From an uncultured Shewanella sp. (lineage in GTDB: Bacteria > Pseudomonadota > Gammaproteobacteria > Enterobacterales > Shewanellaceae), in assembly GCF_947495455.1 (NCBI RefSeq), contig NZ_CANLZC010000062.1, positions 1-34,294 of the forward strand: DNA of 34,294 nt, in the 5' to 3' direction. Positions 26,173 through 34,050 of the stretch are shown piece after piece; the stretch's first letter is position 1, and each line of letters opens with the position of its first letter. Position numbers and translations under genes: made by a program. The notes beneath the pieces are model-generated. The model worked only from the letters and a program-made list of their open reading frames with translations. It made no database searches and was not told where the DNA came from.

Positions 26173-26834
26173 TATATTTTAAACAGTTAAGTAAGTTTTT
26201 TCGCACCAGAAAGGGTCGGCATTATGTGTTAAAAGACGTCAATTTAGCCCTGCCTACTAAAGACAATATCGCCATACTTGGCCCCAATGGTGTGGGAAAA
26301 TCCACCCTGATCCGCCTATTAGGCGGCGCCGAGAATCCAAGTTCTGGCACCATTCACTCGCCGCTAAATATTTCTTGGCCTCTCGGGTTACAAGGCGGAT
26401 TACAAGGCTCAATGAGCGCTAGAGAAAATGTGCGTTTTGTTGCCCGTATTCATGGTTACAAGAACACTCGCCCCATCGAGAACAAGGTGGAAGAGTTTGC
26501 CGAAATAGGTCAATTTTTTGATGAACCTGTAAAAAATTATTCCAGCGGCATGCGTTCTCGAATCACCTTTGGGCTCACTATGGCTTTTGACTTTGATTTC
26601 GATATTTTGCTCATCGATGAATTAGGGGCTGTCGGTGATGCCAATTTTAAAAAAAAGAGTGAGGCCTTACTCGCCCAAAAATATTCTCATACCAAACTCA
26701 TTATGGTGAATCATTCACTCATTGAACTTAAACAACATTGCCAGACTGGATTAGTGATTAAAAATAAACAATTAATTTATTTTGATAGCCTGAGCGATGC
26801 CATTAAAGAGTATCAAATGACTTATGCCAAATAA
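26169..26834 (+). CDS. kpsT: capsule exporter ATPase KpsT, copy 2
   Basis: This is the ATPase of the second exporter: 221 residues with Walker A GPNGVGKST (38-46), signature SSGMRSR (125-131), Walker B LLIDE and the H-loop in VNHSL (VSHSL in copy 1). All catalytic residues are kept. It overlaps kpsM by 4 nt and kpsE by 11 nt. Copies 1 and 2 share most of the protein, differing mainly in the first 35 and last 60 residues. Confidence 0.97.
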   Translation: MIYFKQLSKFFRTRKGRHYVLKDVNLALPTKDNIAILGPNGVGKSTLIRLLGGAENPSSGTIHSPLNISWPLGLQGGLQGSMSARENVRFVARIHGYKNTRPIENKVEEFAEIGQFFDEPVKNYSSGMRSRITFGLTMAFDFDFDILLIDELGAVGDANFKKKSEALLAQKYSHTKLIMVNHSLIELKQHCQTGLVIKNKQLIYFDSLSDAIKEYQMTYAK

Positions 26835-28059
26835 TCAAGCGACAAACTCACTCAAGGCAAACCCCAGTCCTTCGGTGGCATTAAGCCCGACTCAACGAAA
26901 ATTGAGGAAATTGCGTCGAGATCCTAAATTATTTTTAGCCGACTCAAAAGCCTATATCAACACACGTAAGACCTTATATCAAACATGGGCAAAGCTAGGA
27001 TCTTTTGCCCTGGTCATTGTCGCTTCCCTTGCCGTGATTATCTATTTCAGCGTCATTGCCTCACCACGATACGTGAGCCAAACCCAATTTATTGTTAAGC
27101 AAAGCAGTCATCATGAACAGCCTTTATTAGGATTAGCCTCATTGGGAAGCGCATCACCCAATATGCGCGATGCATTGATATTACAAGAATATATTCGTTC
27201 ACCTGAAATGGCCTTAGCATTGGATGACAAACTCGCCCTTAAGTCTCACTACCAAAATAAAAAATGGGATCCAATAAGCCGCTTAAATCAAACCAGTACA
27301 AAAGAAGATTTTATTCAATATTATCAGAAGCATTTGTCGGTAAAGTATGATGATTTATCTGAGATCCTTACCGTAGAAATTCAAGGTTATACGCCTGAAT
27401 ATGCACTCAAGCTCACCCAAACCTTGCTGGCCATTAGTGAGCAATTTATTAATCAACTGGGTGAGAAAATGGCCGCACAACAAATGCAATACGCAAAAGA
27501 GGAAGTCACTAGAGCCTATAAACAGCTTAAGGCAGAGCAAATTAAACTCATCGATTTTCAAGATACGGCCAAGCTCTTTAATCCTGAGCAACAAAGCCAC
27601 GCCTTACTCGATGCCATGAATCAACTTGCTTCACAAATTATGACTCAAGAAGCCGAGCTAAAATCTCTCAGTGCTTACATGCACAGCGATGCCAGTGAAA
27701 TTGTGGCTAAACAATATCAAATTGAAGCCTTAGAGAAACAACTCGCACAAGAAAAACAAAAACTCATTCAACCTAACCAAACCTCACTCAATAAAGTGAA
27801 TCTCACCTTTAAAGAAATTGAACTCAATACTCAGCTGGCAACGGATCTGTATCAATCTGCCTTAGCCAGTTTAGAGAAAACTCGCAGTGACGCGTTTAAA
27901 AAATTAAAGCATTTACTGGTGGTTGAACAACCTCGTATCGCCCAAGACAACACTTACCCTAAACGCCTTTACAACATCATCACTTGGTTTGTCGTATTAC
28001 TACTGATTTACCTGATTGGAAAGCTGATCATTGCCATTGTTAAGGAGCACAGAGAATGA
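26824..28059 (+). CDS. kpsE: capsule export inner-membrane/periplasmic protein KpsE, copy 2
   Basis: This 411-residue adaptor has the same plan as copy 1: cytoplasmic tail with RKLRKLRRDPKLFLADSK (25-42), TM at about 61-81, periplasmic domain with coiled coil, and C-terminal TM at about 384-406. It starts at ATG 26824 inside the end of kpsT (11-nt overlap), unlike copy 1, where the genes are 5 nt apart. Its stop overlaps kpsD by 4 nt. Divergence from copy 1 is greatest in the tail before the basic motif and in the first part of the periplasmic domain. Confidence 0.95.
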   Translation: MPNNQATNSLKANPSPSVALSPTQRKLRKLRRDPKLFLADSKAYINTRKTLYQTWAKLGSFALVIVASLAVIIYFSVIASPRYVSQTQFIVKQSSHHEQPLLGLASLGSASPNMRDALILQEYIRSPEMALALDDKLALKSHYQNKKWDPISRLNQTSTKEDFIQYYQKHLSVKYDDLSEILTVEIQGYTPEYALKLTQTLLAISEQFINQLGEKMAAQQMQYAKEEVTRAYKQLKAEQIKLIDFQDTAKLFNPEQQSHALLDAMNQLASQIMTQEAELKSLSAYMHSDASEIVAKQYQIEALEKQLAQEKQKLIQPNQTSLNKVNLTFKEIELNTQLATDLYQSALASLEKTRSDAFKKLKHLLVVEQPRIAQDNTYPKRLYNIITWFVVLLLIYLIGKLIIAIVKEHRE

Positions 28060-29726
28060 AGCGATTAGTTCAACTCATTATCATTATTGGGCTTTATGCC
28101 AGTGGCTCATCTCTTGCCTCTGTTGTGCTACAACAAGAAGCAACAGCTGAAAAAACCGCTAGCCTGTATGAGAGTCAAAACACACAACGTTATGGAAATT
28201 GGTTATTCGGTGGCGGGTTTAGCCAATATTCTTTTTCTGCCGTTGATCCTCACTATCAGCTCACTCAAGGTGACAACTTACTCATTCAAGTTTGGGGAGC
28301 CATTGATTATCAAGCTGAAGTCACAGTTGATCCCCAAGGCAACATTTTTATACCTAAAGTTGGCCCCATTAAAGTGCTTGGCGTGACCAATGCAAAACTC
28401 AATCAGGTCATATTCAATAGCGTCAAACGCGTCTATAAATCCAATGTTGAAGTTTATGCCTCATTGATGTCAAGCCAACAAGTGAAAGTCTTTCTTTCGG
28501 GAATGGTGAATCAACCCGGCCTTTATCAAGGTCAAAGTGCCGACAGTGTTTTACGTTTTATTGATCAAGCTGGGGGTATTCGAGAAGACATTGGCAGTTA
28601 TCGCAATATTCAACTTAAACGCAATAACAAAACGCTTAAACAGATCGATTTATATGATTTTTTACAATTAGGCACGATTCCGTCGCTGCAATTTCAAGAT
28701 GGGGATGTGATTTTTGTCGGGCCAAAACAAGGTGAGATCACCATAGAAGGTAACGTGGGCTTTAGTGGCCAATATGAATTAGCCACAAACTCGACACTAA
28801 AAGACATTCTTAACGCCGTTGTTGTGGATGAACAAGCCACACATGTTACCGTTATTGCAGCAGAACCGATCAGCACCACAGTGTCAAAGCTCAAATCTTC
28901 AGCCCAAGAAAATATCGGCAACCGCCCAGTGAATGCAAAACAATATACGCTAGATCAAGCTCAATATATTAAGGTTCCTCCAGGTGCCTTAGTTAAAGTC
29001 AGCTCTCAATTAAGACCAAACAGCATTAGCATTGATTTAATGGGCGAACATAACTCGGCGCAAGAAATGGTGCTTCCATGGGGGGCAAGTCTGGCGGATC
29101 TATTGGCTCATACACAATTTACATCCCTGTCAAATCAAGATGCGGTGCAGCTTTACCGTCATTCCGTCGCCAAAAGGCAATATGACATGTTACAAGCTTC
29201 ATTATCCGCTCTAGAGCAAAATGTACTCACAAAACGCTCTGATACCACAGAAGCCGCCGAGCTGCGCCAAGCAGAAGCTGAAACCATTTTGAAATGGATA
29301 GAAAAAGCGCGTCAAGTCAAACCCAAAGGCCAAGTATTACTGGCCAATAAAAACGAGTTCAATCAAATAATTTTACAACAAGGCGATCGTATCGTTATTC
29401 CCGCAAAGCGAAATTTAGTCATGATCCATGGTGAAGTCATGTTTCCCACCGCCATTGCTTACAATCCCAAATGGGACATAGAAGCCTTTATTAATAAAGC
29501 CGGTGGCACCAATACTGATCTCGATGATATGAACATACTTGTCATGAAACCCAATGGCAGCTTTGTCAGTGCCAATGATCTATTGTCTGAAGAGGAGATT
29601 ATTGGACCTGGCGATGAGATTTTTGTGATTTCTAAACCCGATGAAAAAGGCTTTCAGCTGGCAAAAGATATTACCCAAATCATTTTTCAAATCACAATGT
29701 CAGCTGCAGTGGTCTTAGCGATATGA
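28056..29726 (+). CDS. kpsD: capsule export outer-membrane/periplasmic protein KpsD, copy 2
   Basis: This Wza-family export protein has 556 residues, with a signal peptide (MKRLVQLIIIIGLYASGSSL, cleavage likely after LAS) and no lipobox Cys. The export domain contains DPQGNIFIPKVGPIKVLG, followed by SLBB-like segments and a hydrophobic C-terminus. It is 24 residues shorter than copy 1, mainly because the Ala/Ser/Thr-rich linker is reduced. ATG 28056 overlaps the kpsE stop as ATGA. It is the last of the second exporter's four translationally coupled genes. Confidence 0.94.
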   Translation: MKRLVQLIIIIGLYASGSSLASVVLQQEATAEKTASLYESQNTQRYGNWLFGGGFSQYSFSAVDPHYQLTQGDNLLIQVWGAIDYQAEVTVDPQGNIFIPKVGPIKVLGVTNAKLNQVIFNSVKRVYKSNVEVYASLMSSQQVKVFLSGMVNQPGLYQGQSADSVLRFIDQAGGIREDIGSYRNIQLKRNNKTLKQIDLYDFLQLGTIPSLQFQDGDVIFVGPKQGEITIEGNVGFSGQYELATNSTLKDILNAVVVDEQATHVTVIAAEPISTTVSKLKSSAQENIGNRPVNAKQYTLDQAQYIKVPPGALVKVSSQLRPNSISIDLMGEHNSAQEMVLPWGASLADLLAHTQFTSLSNQDAVQLYRHSVAKRQYDMLQASLSALEQNVLTKRSDTTEAAELRQAEAETILKWIEKARQVKPKGQVLLANKNEFNQIILQQGDRIVIPAKRNLVMIHGEVMFPTAIAYNPKWDIEAFINKAGGTNTDLDDMNILVMKPNGSFVSANDLLSEEEIIGPGDEIFVISKPDEKGFQLAKDITQIIFQITMSAAVVLAI

Positions 29727-29742
29727 TAACCATTCAAAGCCG

Positions 29743-29809
29743 ATAAGAAGCAAACTAAAAATAGCGGCAATTAAAACGGATGAGAAGAAAACTAAAAATA
29801 GCGGCGATT
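29743..29809 (+). repeat. imperfect 30-bp direct repeat spanning a gene start
   Basis: GATAAGAAGCAAACTAAAAT (start of 29743-29772) and GATGAGAAGAAAACTAAAAA (start of 29779-29809) open two near-identical stretches, both ending in AGCGGC(A/G)ATT. The second contains the start codon of the CgeB-like gene; the first has ATA in its place and an in-frame stop. A short duplication of the gene's own beginning is the simplest explanation. Confidence 0.75.
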
Positions 29810-30757
29810 GTCGATGAAGCCACCTGTTTAGGCCTTCAAGAAGAAGCAGAGCTCATTCATTTAACCCCACTCAATTGGCGTTGGTGTATTAATGTTCATA
29901 AACCTGATCTATTATTTGTGGAGTCGGCTTGGAGAGGATTTAACGCTTCATGGCAAAAAAAAATAGTGGATTTAGACGCCAATGAGAACTCAAGTTTAAA
30001 AAAACTCACAGACTATTGCCATAAAAAATCCATTCCCACTATTTTTTGGAATAAAGAAGATCCTGTTCATTTCGACCGTTTTTCACAAGCCGCAATGTAT
30101 TTTAATGCGCTTTATACAACAGATGCTAATTGCATTCCCAAATATAAAGCCCTTAATCATGAATTCAAGATGATTAATACGTTAATGTTTGCGGCGCAAC
30201 CTAAATTACACGCGCCAAATCAACAGAATAAACGCTTACCTAGCATCGCTTTTTTAGGGGGCTTTTATGGCAAAGAACTGCCTAAAAGAAGTCAAGAACA
30301 AGGGCAAATATTACAGGCATTAAAGCAACATAATTTAATCATCTATGATCGTTTTTGGACCCCTCAGCAAGCATGTTGTTTTCCTCAATCACTCATAGAT
30401 CATTGTCGCCCAGCTGTCTGTGAAAAAACGATTTATTCATTGTATAACCAATTTCAGCTGTATCTTAATTTTAATACTGTTCAGCATTCTCACACTATGT
30501 TGTCTAGACGCGTATTTGAATTGGCCGCCAGCGCTAGCCCTATGCTAAGCACACCTTCTTATGCAATAGAGGATATATTTGGCCCACACATCATTCAAAT
30601 ACAGCATACCGATCTCGTCAGCGGCCTTTACCAAGACTACATAAAAGACGAGAGCAAAAGATTAAAAGATGCAAAAATCATTCAAGAAATTGTGCTAGAT
30701 CAACACACATGGCAACACAGAATAGCTCAAATTCGAATGGATATTGGTTTTATCTAG
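29780..30757 (+). CDS. CgeB-like glycosyltransferase
   Basis: This 325-residue protein starts MRRKLKIAAIVDEATCLGLQ. The pattern LLFVESAWRGFNASW, then PTIFWNKEDPVHFDRF, GGFYGKELPKRSQEQ and SRRVFELAASASPMLSTPS near the end resembles the CgeB/YkvP-type (Glyco_trans_1_2) glycosyltransferases, often found in polysaccharide and protein glycosylation loci. Donor and acceptor are unknown. It follows kpsD by 53 nt with no clear ribosome-binding site; the start region is duplicated just upstream. It lies between the second exporter and wecB, so it probably acts on the cluster B polysaccharide. Confidence 0.75.
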   Translation: MRRKLKIAAIVDEATCLGLQEEAELIHLTPLNWRWCINVHKPDLLFVESAWRGFNASWQKKIVDLDANENSSLKKLTDYCHKKSIPTIFWNKEDPVHFDRFSQAAMYFNALYTTDANCIPKYKALNHEFKMINTLMFAAQPKLHAPNQQNKRLPSIAFLGGFYGKELPKRSQEQGQILQALKQHNLIIYDRFWTPQQACCFPQSLIDHCRPAVCEKTIYSLYNQFQLYLNFNTVQHSHTMLSRRVFELAASASPMLSTPSYAIEDIFGPHIIQIQHTDLVSGLYQDYIKDESKRLKDAKIIQEIVLDQHTWQHRIAQIRMDIGFI

Positions 30758-30808
30758 ATATCCAATCGATGAATTAATCAATTTGGTTTAATACATAAGG
30801 AGATTGAT

Positions 30809-31981
30809 ATGGCAAGTGTAAAACGGATCTTAATGGTTTTTGGTACTCGGCCTGAAGCGATAAAAATGGCCCCCATAGTCAAAGCCTTTAAAACAAGAAA
30901 AGATGTGGACATAAAAGTCTGTGTCACAGGTCAGCACAGAGAAATGCTCGATCAAGTACTAGCCTTATTTGACATTGAACCAGACTATGATCTTAACATC
31001 ATGAAGCCAGGGCAAGATCTTACCGATGTCACAACAGCAATTCTCCATGGATTAAAACCTATTTTTGCTCAGTTTAAACCCGATCGCATTTTAGTCCATG
31101 GTGACACCGCCACCTCTTTTGCCAGCACATTGTCTGCTTATTATCATAAAGTCGCCGTCGGTCATGTAGAAGCAGGATTGCGTACTGGTAATATTTACTC
31201 ACCTTGGCCAGAAGAAGGTATGCGTATGCTCACAGGCAGCATAGCCGATCAGCATTACACACCGACAGTTGGCTCACTAAAGAATTTAATTTTAGAAAAT
31301 ATTACGCCAGATAGTATCTTTGTCACTGGTAACTCTGTCATCGATGCCCTATTGGATATCAATCAACATATTGATAATAATCCAGCGATGCAAAATCAAC
31401 TGGCCCAGCAGTTTCCTTTCTTACAAACTGACAAAAAGCTTATTTTAGTCACAGGTCATAGACGTGAGAATCACGGAGAGGGTTTTGAACGTATTTGCAA
31501 AGCCCTTTCTATTTTGGCCACACGTGATGATGTGCAAATTGTTTATCCTGTGCACCTCAATCCTAACGTACAAGAACCCGTAAAAAGAAACCTATCGGGG
31601 TTTCATAACGTCTTTTTAATTGAGCCACAAGACTATCTCCCCTTTGTTTACTTAATGAAGAAAAGCTACCTTATTTTAACCGACTCAGGGGGGATACAAG
31701 AAGAAGCCCCCACCCTAGGTAAACCTGTCCTTTGCATGCGCGATACCACAGAGCGGCCAGCTGCTGTCAAAGCGGGGACCGTTCGTTTGGTAGGCACTTG
31801 CGATAAAACCATAGTGGAAGAAACCATTCGACTGCTCGATGACGACTTTGCCTATCAAGTCATGAGTCATGCCATTAACCCTTATGGAGATGGCCATACG
31901 AGCGAACGTATCGTCAATGCCGTTTTGGGCACCAATGGCGCACTCAGCTTACAAATCGATAAATCAAGCTTTGCAGCTTAA
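30809..31981 (+). CDS. wecB: UDP-N-acetylglucosamine 2-epimerase (non-hydrolysing) WecB
   Basis: It interconverts UDP-GlcNAc and UDP-ManNAc, feeding WecC. It has 390 residues with all family landmarks: GTRPEAIKMAPI (12-23), TGQHREMLDQ, HGDTATSFA, GHVEAGLRTGN, TGHRRENHGEGF and DSGGIQEEAPTLGKP with RDTTERPAA. It starts at ATG 30809 behind AAGGAG, the best ribosome-binding site in this half of the window. Together with wecC at 18248 it gives UDP-ManNAcA, probably a constituent of the cluster B capsule. It may duplicate an enterobacterial-common-antigen wecB elsewhere in the genome. Confidence 0.96.
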   Translation: MASVKRILMVFGTRPEAIKMAPIVKAFKTRKDVDIKVCVTGQHREMLDQVLALFDIEPDYDLNIMKPGQDLTDVTTAILHGLKPIFAQFKPDRILVHGDTATSFASTLSAYYHKVAVGHVEAGLRTGNIYSPWPEEGMRMLTGSIADQHYTPTVGSLKNLILENITPDSIFVTGNSVIDALLDINQHIDNNPAMQNQLAQQFPFLQTDKKLILVTGHRRENHGEGFERICKALSILATRDDVQIVYPVHLNPNVQEPVKRNLSGFHNVFLIEPQDYLPFVYLMKKSYLILTDSGGIQEEAPTLGKPVLCMRDTTERPAAVKAGTVRLVGTCDKTIVEETIRLLDDDFAYQVMSHAINPYGDGHTSERIVNAVLGTNGALSLQIDKSSFAA

Positions 31982-32033
31982 CCACTAAATTTAACCATAG
32001 TGGCCTATTAACCTTAAAAATAGCATTGAGACT

Positions 32034-32072
32034 AAGCTGAATAAATAAGCTGAATAAATAAGCTGAATAATT
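32034..32072 (+). repeat. 13-bp tandem repeat, three copies
   Basis: AAGCTGAATAAAT, AAGCTGAATAAAT and AAGCTGAATAATT lie in the 189-bp gap between wecB and the following glycosyltransferase. The first two copies are identical, so the array is recent. Confidence 0.85.
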
Positions 32073-32170
32073 AAGACAATAAACTAACAGCTGATGTCGT
32101 CTCATTATTTTTTAAATAAAATACATTCAAATTTTCAATTTCATATTTTAAGGTAAAGGATTACCAAAAA

Positions 32171-33259
32171 ATGAATATCTCATTCATCATTCCTTATTCT
32201 CAGCGCTCATTTGAAAAAAATAACAGCAGATTACTCACAGTGATCAATGCGATTATTGATATACCAAAAACAGATATTATTATTTTTGACACGAGTGAGA
32301 AATCGGCGAATAATTTGCCTCACTCCAACAAGATTATTTATATTCACGCTCCATTTAAAGGGAAAGTCTATTCCCCTGCATTTGCAAGAAATCAAGCCGT
32401 TAAACTTTCTAAAAGTGATTATTTATTTTTCATTGACGTTGATTTGATTGTTCCTAACACATTACTGAATAACCTTGTCTCAATTGCAGAGTCATTAATG
32501 ACTATAGGGATCTTTGCATTTGAGATGTATCCATGCTTTTACTTAACCAAAGAAGCTTCACTTAACACTAAAAATAATATCGATAAACAAAAGCAAATAG
32601 AATGCTTAGATTCCTTTATGAAAGGCAATAATGACATTGTAGAAAGTATTGCGCTTGTCACTAGCTGCTTACTCATAAACAGACAATGGTTTAAACAATT
32701 AAAAGGATTTGATGAAACCTTTATCGGCCATGGTGGTGAAGATTTAGAGCTCATTTGTCGGTTAACGTTACATTATCAAAAAGGTAATATTCCCATAGAC
32801 TTCATATACGACAAGAAGACGATTCATCCCGCCAACTATGAAGGATTTAGGCGCTACTTAACTCAATACTCTCTGGAACATTTATTTGAATTAAACTTTT
32901 TTATTCACAGATGGCATCCTAGACCTTTAACCCATAAATATCACCGACAACGTAAAGTAAATGAAGCATTGCTACAAAAAAAACTTCAGACCTTACTCAC
33001 AGAAAAATGCATCACAGTCGGCTCTGAGCAACCAGTTTCACTCAATAAAGGCTACCGAAACTGGATCCGATCATTGCAACGAGATTATAACTGGCCACTT
33101 AACACTTACCCAGGATTATTTCAATGGAAACGGGATGTTGTAATTAAAAGATATTTTTGGCGCAAATGCCGAAAACTCTATGTTAAACCAAGATTATTCT
33201 TTACCGATCTCATTAAAAAACAGCTAGATAAATTTTCTCAAAAAATCAATCCCTCTTAA
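32171..33259 (+). CDS. GT2-family capsule glycosyltransferase with GT7C-like segment, copy 2
   Basis: This 362-residue paralogue of the protein at 10718-11830 has MNISFIIPYSQRSF at the start, FFIDVDLIVPN (acidic DVD motif), GFDETFIGHGGEDLELICRL, and the conserved HPANYEGFRRYL and RWHPRPLTHKY. The C-terminus has RKCRKLYVKPRLFFTD, the KpsE-like basic motif. It starts at ATG 32171 with AAGGA about 9 nt upstream. It directly precedes the second kpsU (11 nt), as copy 1 precedes the first. The conservation between otherwise different clusters suggests a shared step. Confidence 0.83.
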   Translation: MNISFIIPYSQRSFEKNNSRLLTVINAIIDIPKTDIIIFDTSEKSANNLPHSNKIIYIHAPFKGKVYSPAFARNQAVKLSKSDYLFFIDVDLIVPNTLLNNLVSIAESLMTIGIFAFEMYPCFYLTKEASLNTKNNIDKQKQIECLDSFMKGNNDIVESIALVTSCLLINRQWFKQLKGFDETFIGHGGEDLELICRLTLHYQKGNIPIDFIYDKKTIHPANYEGFRRYLTQYSLEHLFELNFFIHRWHPRPLTHKYHRQRKVNEALLQKKLQTLLTEKCITVGSEQPVSLNKGYRNWIRSLQRDYNWPLNTYPGLFQWKRDVVIKRYFWRKCRKLYVKPRLFFTDLIKKQLDKFSQKINPS

Positions 33260-33270
33260 AGGCACAAGTT

Positions 33271-34050
33271 ATGCACTATAAAATCGTTATTCCCACTCGC
33301 ATGACATCGACTCGATTACCCGGTAAAGCATTAGCCATCATTGAGGGTAAACCGCTTATATGGCATGTTTATCAAAGAGCGCTAGAAACAGGCATTAGCC
33401 CTAATAATATTTTTATTGCTACCGATAGTTTACAGATAAAAACCCAAGCAGAGCGCTTCAATGCACAAGTGGTCATGACATCCAGCAGTCACCCTTCAGG
33501 AACGGACAGAATTGCAGAAGTCGTGACAAAAATGAAATGGGAAAATGATACCGTTATTGTCAATTTACAAGGAGATGAACCTCTCATCCCCCCCTACGCC
33601 CTTAAGCGAGTAGCCAATAGTTTACTTCATCAATCATTAGCTGGCATGGCAACCCTCAGCACCTCATTTGGCTCAATTAAAGAAGCCCAAGATCCAAACT
33701 GTGTCAAAGTCATATGTGATGAATATCAACACGCCATTTACTTCTCTCGTGCATTGTTACCTTATCCAAGAGAAGGGATCACACTAAAGGATTGTCAAAA
33801 TGAACAAACCCCTTTTAAACGCCACATAGGTGTCTATGCATATAGAGCCGAAACCATTAAAAAGTTGCATATTTTACCTAGCTGCCCATTGGAAAATTAC
33901 GAAAGACTTGAACAATTAAGAGCCTTATACTTCGGCATCAAGATACGAGTCACAGAAATCAGCTCACCACCTGTACACGGTATTGATACGCCTGAGGACT
34001 TAATTCGAGTACGGCAATTATTTTCCAACCGAAACGCGATAACAATTTGA
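33271..34050 (+). CDS. kpsU: CMP-Kdo synthetase, copy 2
   Basis: This 259-residue cytidylyltransferase for Kdo has NLQGDEPLI with the metal-binding Asp, YFSRALLPYPREG, LEQLRALYFGI and HGIDTPEDLIRV intact. The N-terminal nucleotide-binding loop reads VIPTRMTSTRLPGKAL, where copy 1 and the family usually have PAR and KPL. Whether these changes matter cannot be judged by eye. It starts at ATG 33271, 11 nt after the glycosyltransferase stop, with AAAGG upstream. It is the last complete gene in the window; no kpsC or kpsS follows within the remaining 244 bp. Confidence 0.92.
   Translation: MHYKIVIPTRMTSTRLPGKALAIIEGKPLIWHVYQRALETGISPNNIFIATDSLQIKTQAERFNAQVVMTSSSHPSGTDRIAEVVTKMKWENDTVIVNLQGDEPLIPPYALKRVANSLLHQSLAGMATLSTSFGSIKEAQDPNCVKVICDEYQHAIYFSRALLPYPREGITLKDCQNEQTPFKRHIGVYAYRAETIKKLHILPSCPLENYERLEQLRALYFGIKIRVTEISSPPVHGIDTPEDLIRVRQLFSNRNAITI

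Noticed and set aside
31982..32003. Hairpin CCACTA/TAGTGG just after wecB as a terminator
   Set aside because: The stem is only 6 bp and no T-run follows; cluster B genes continue downstream.
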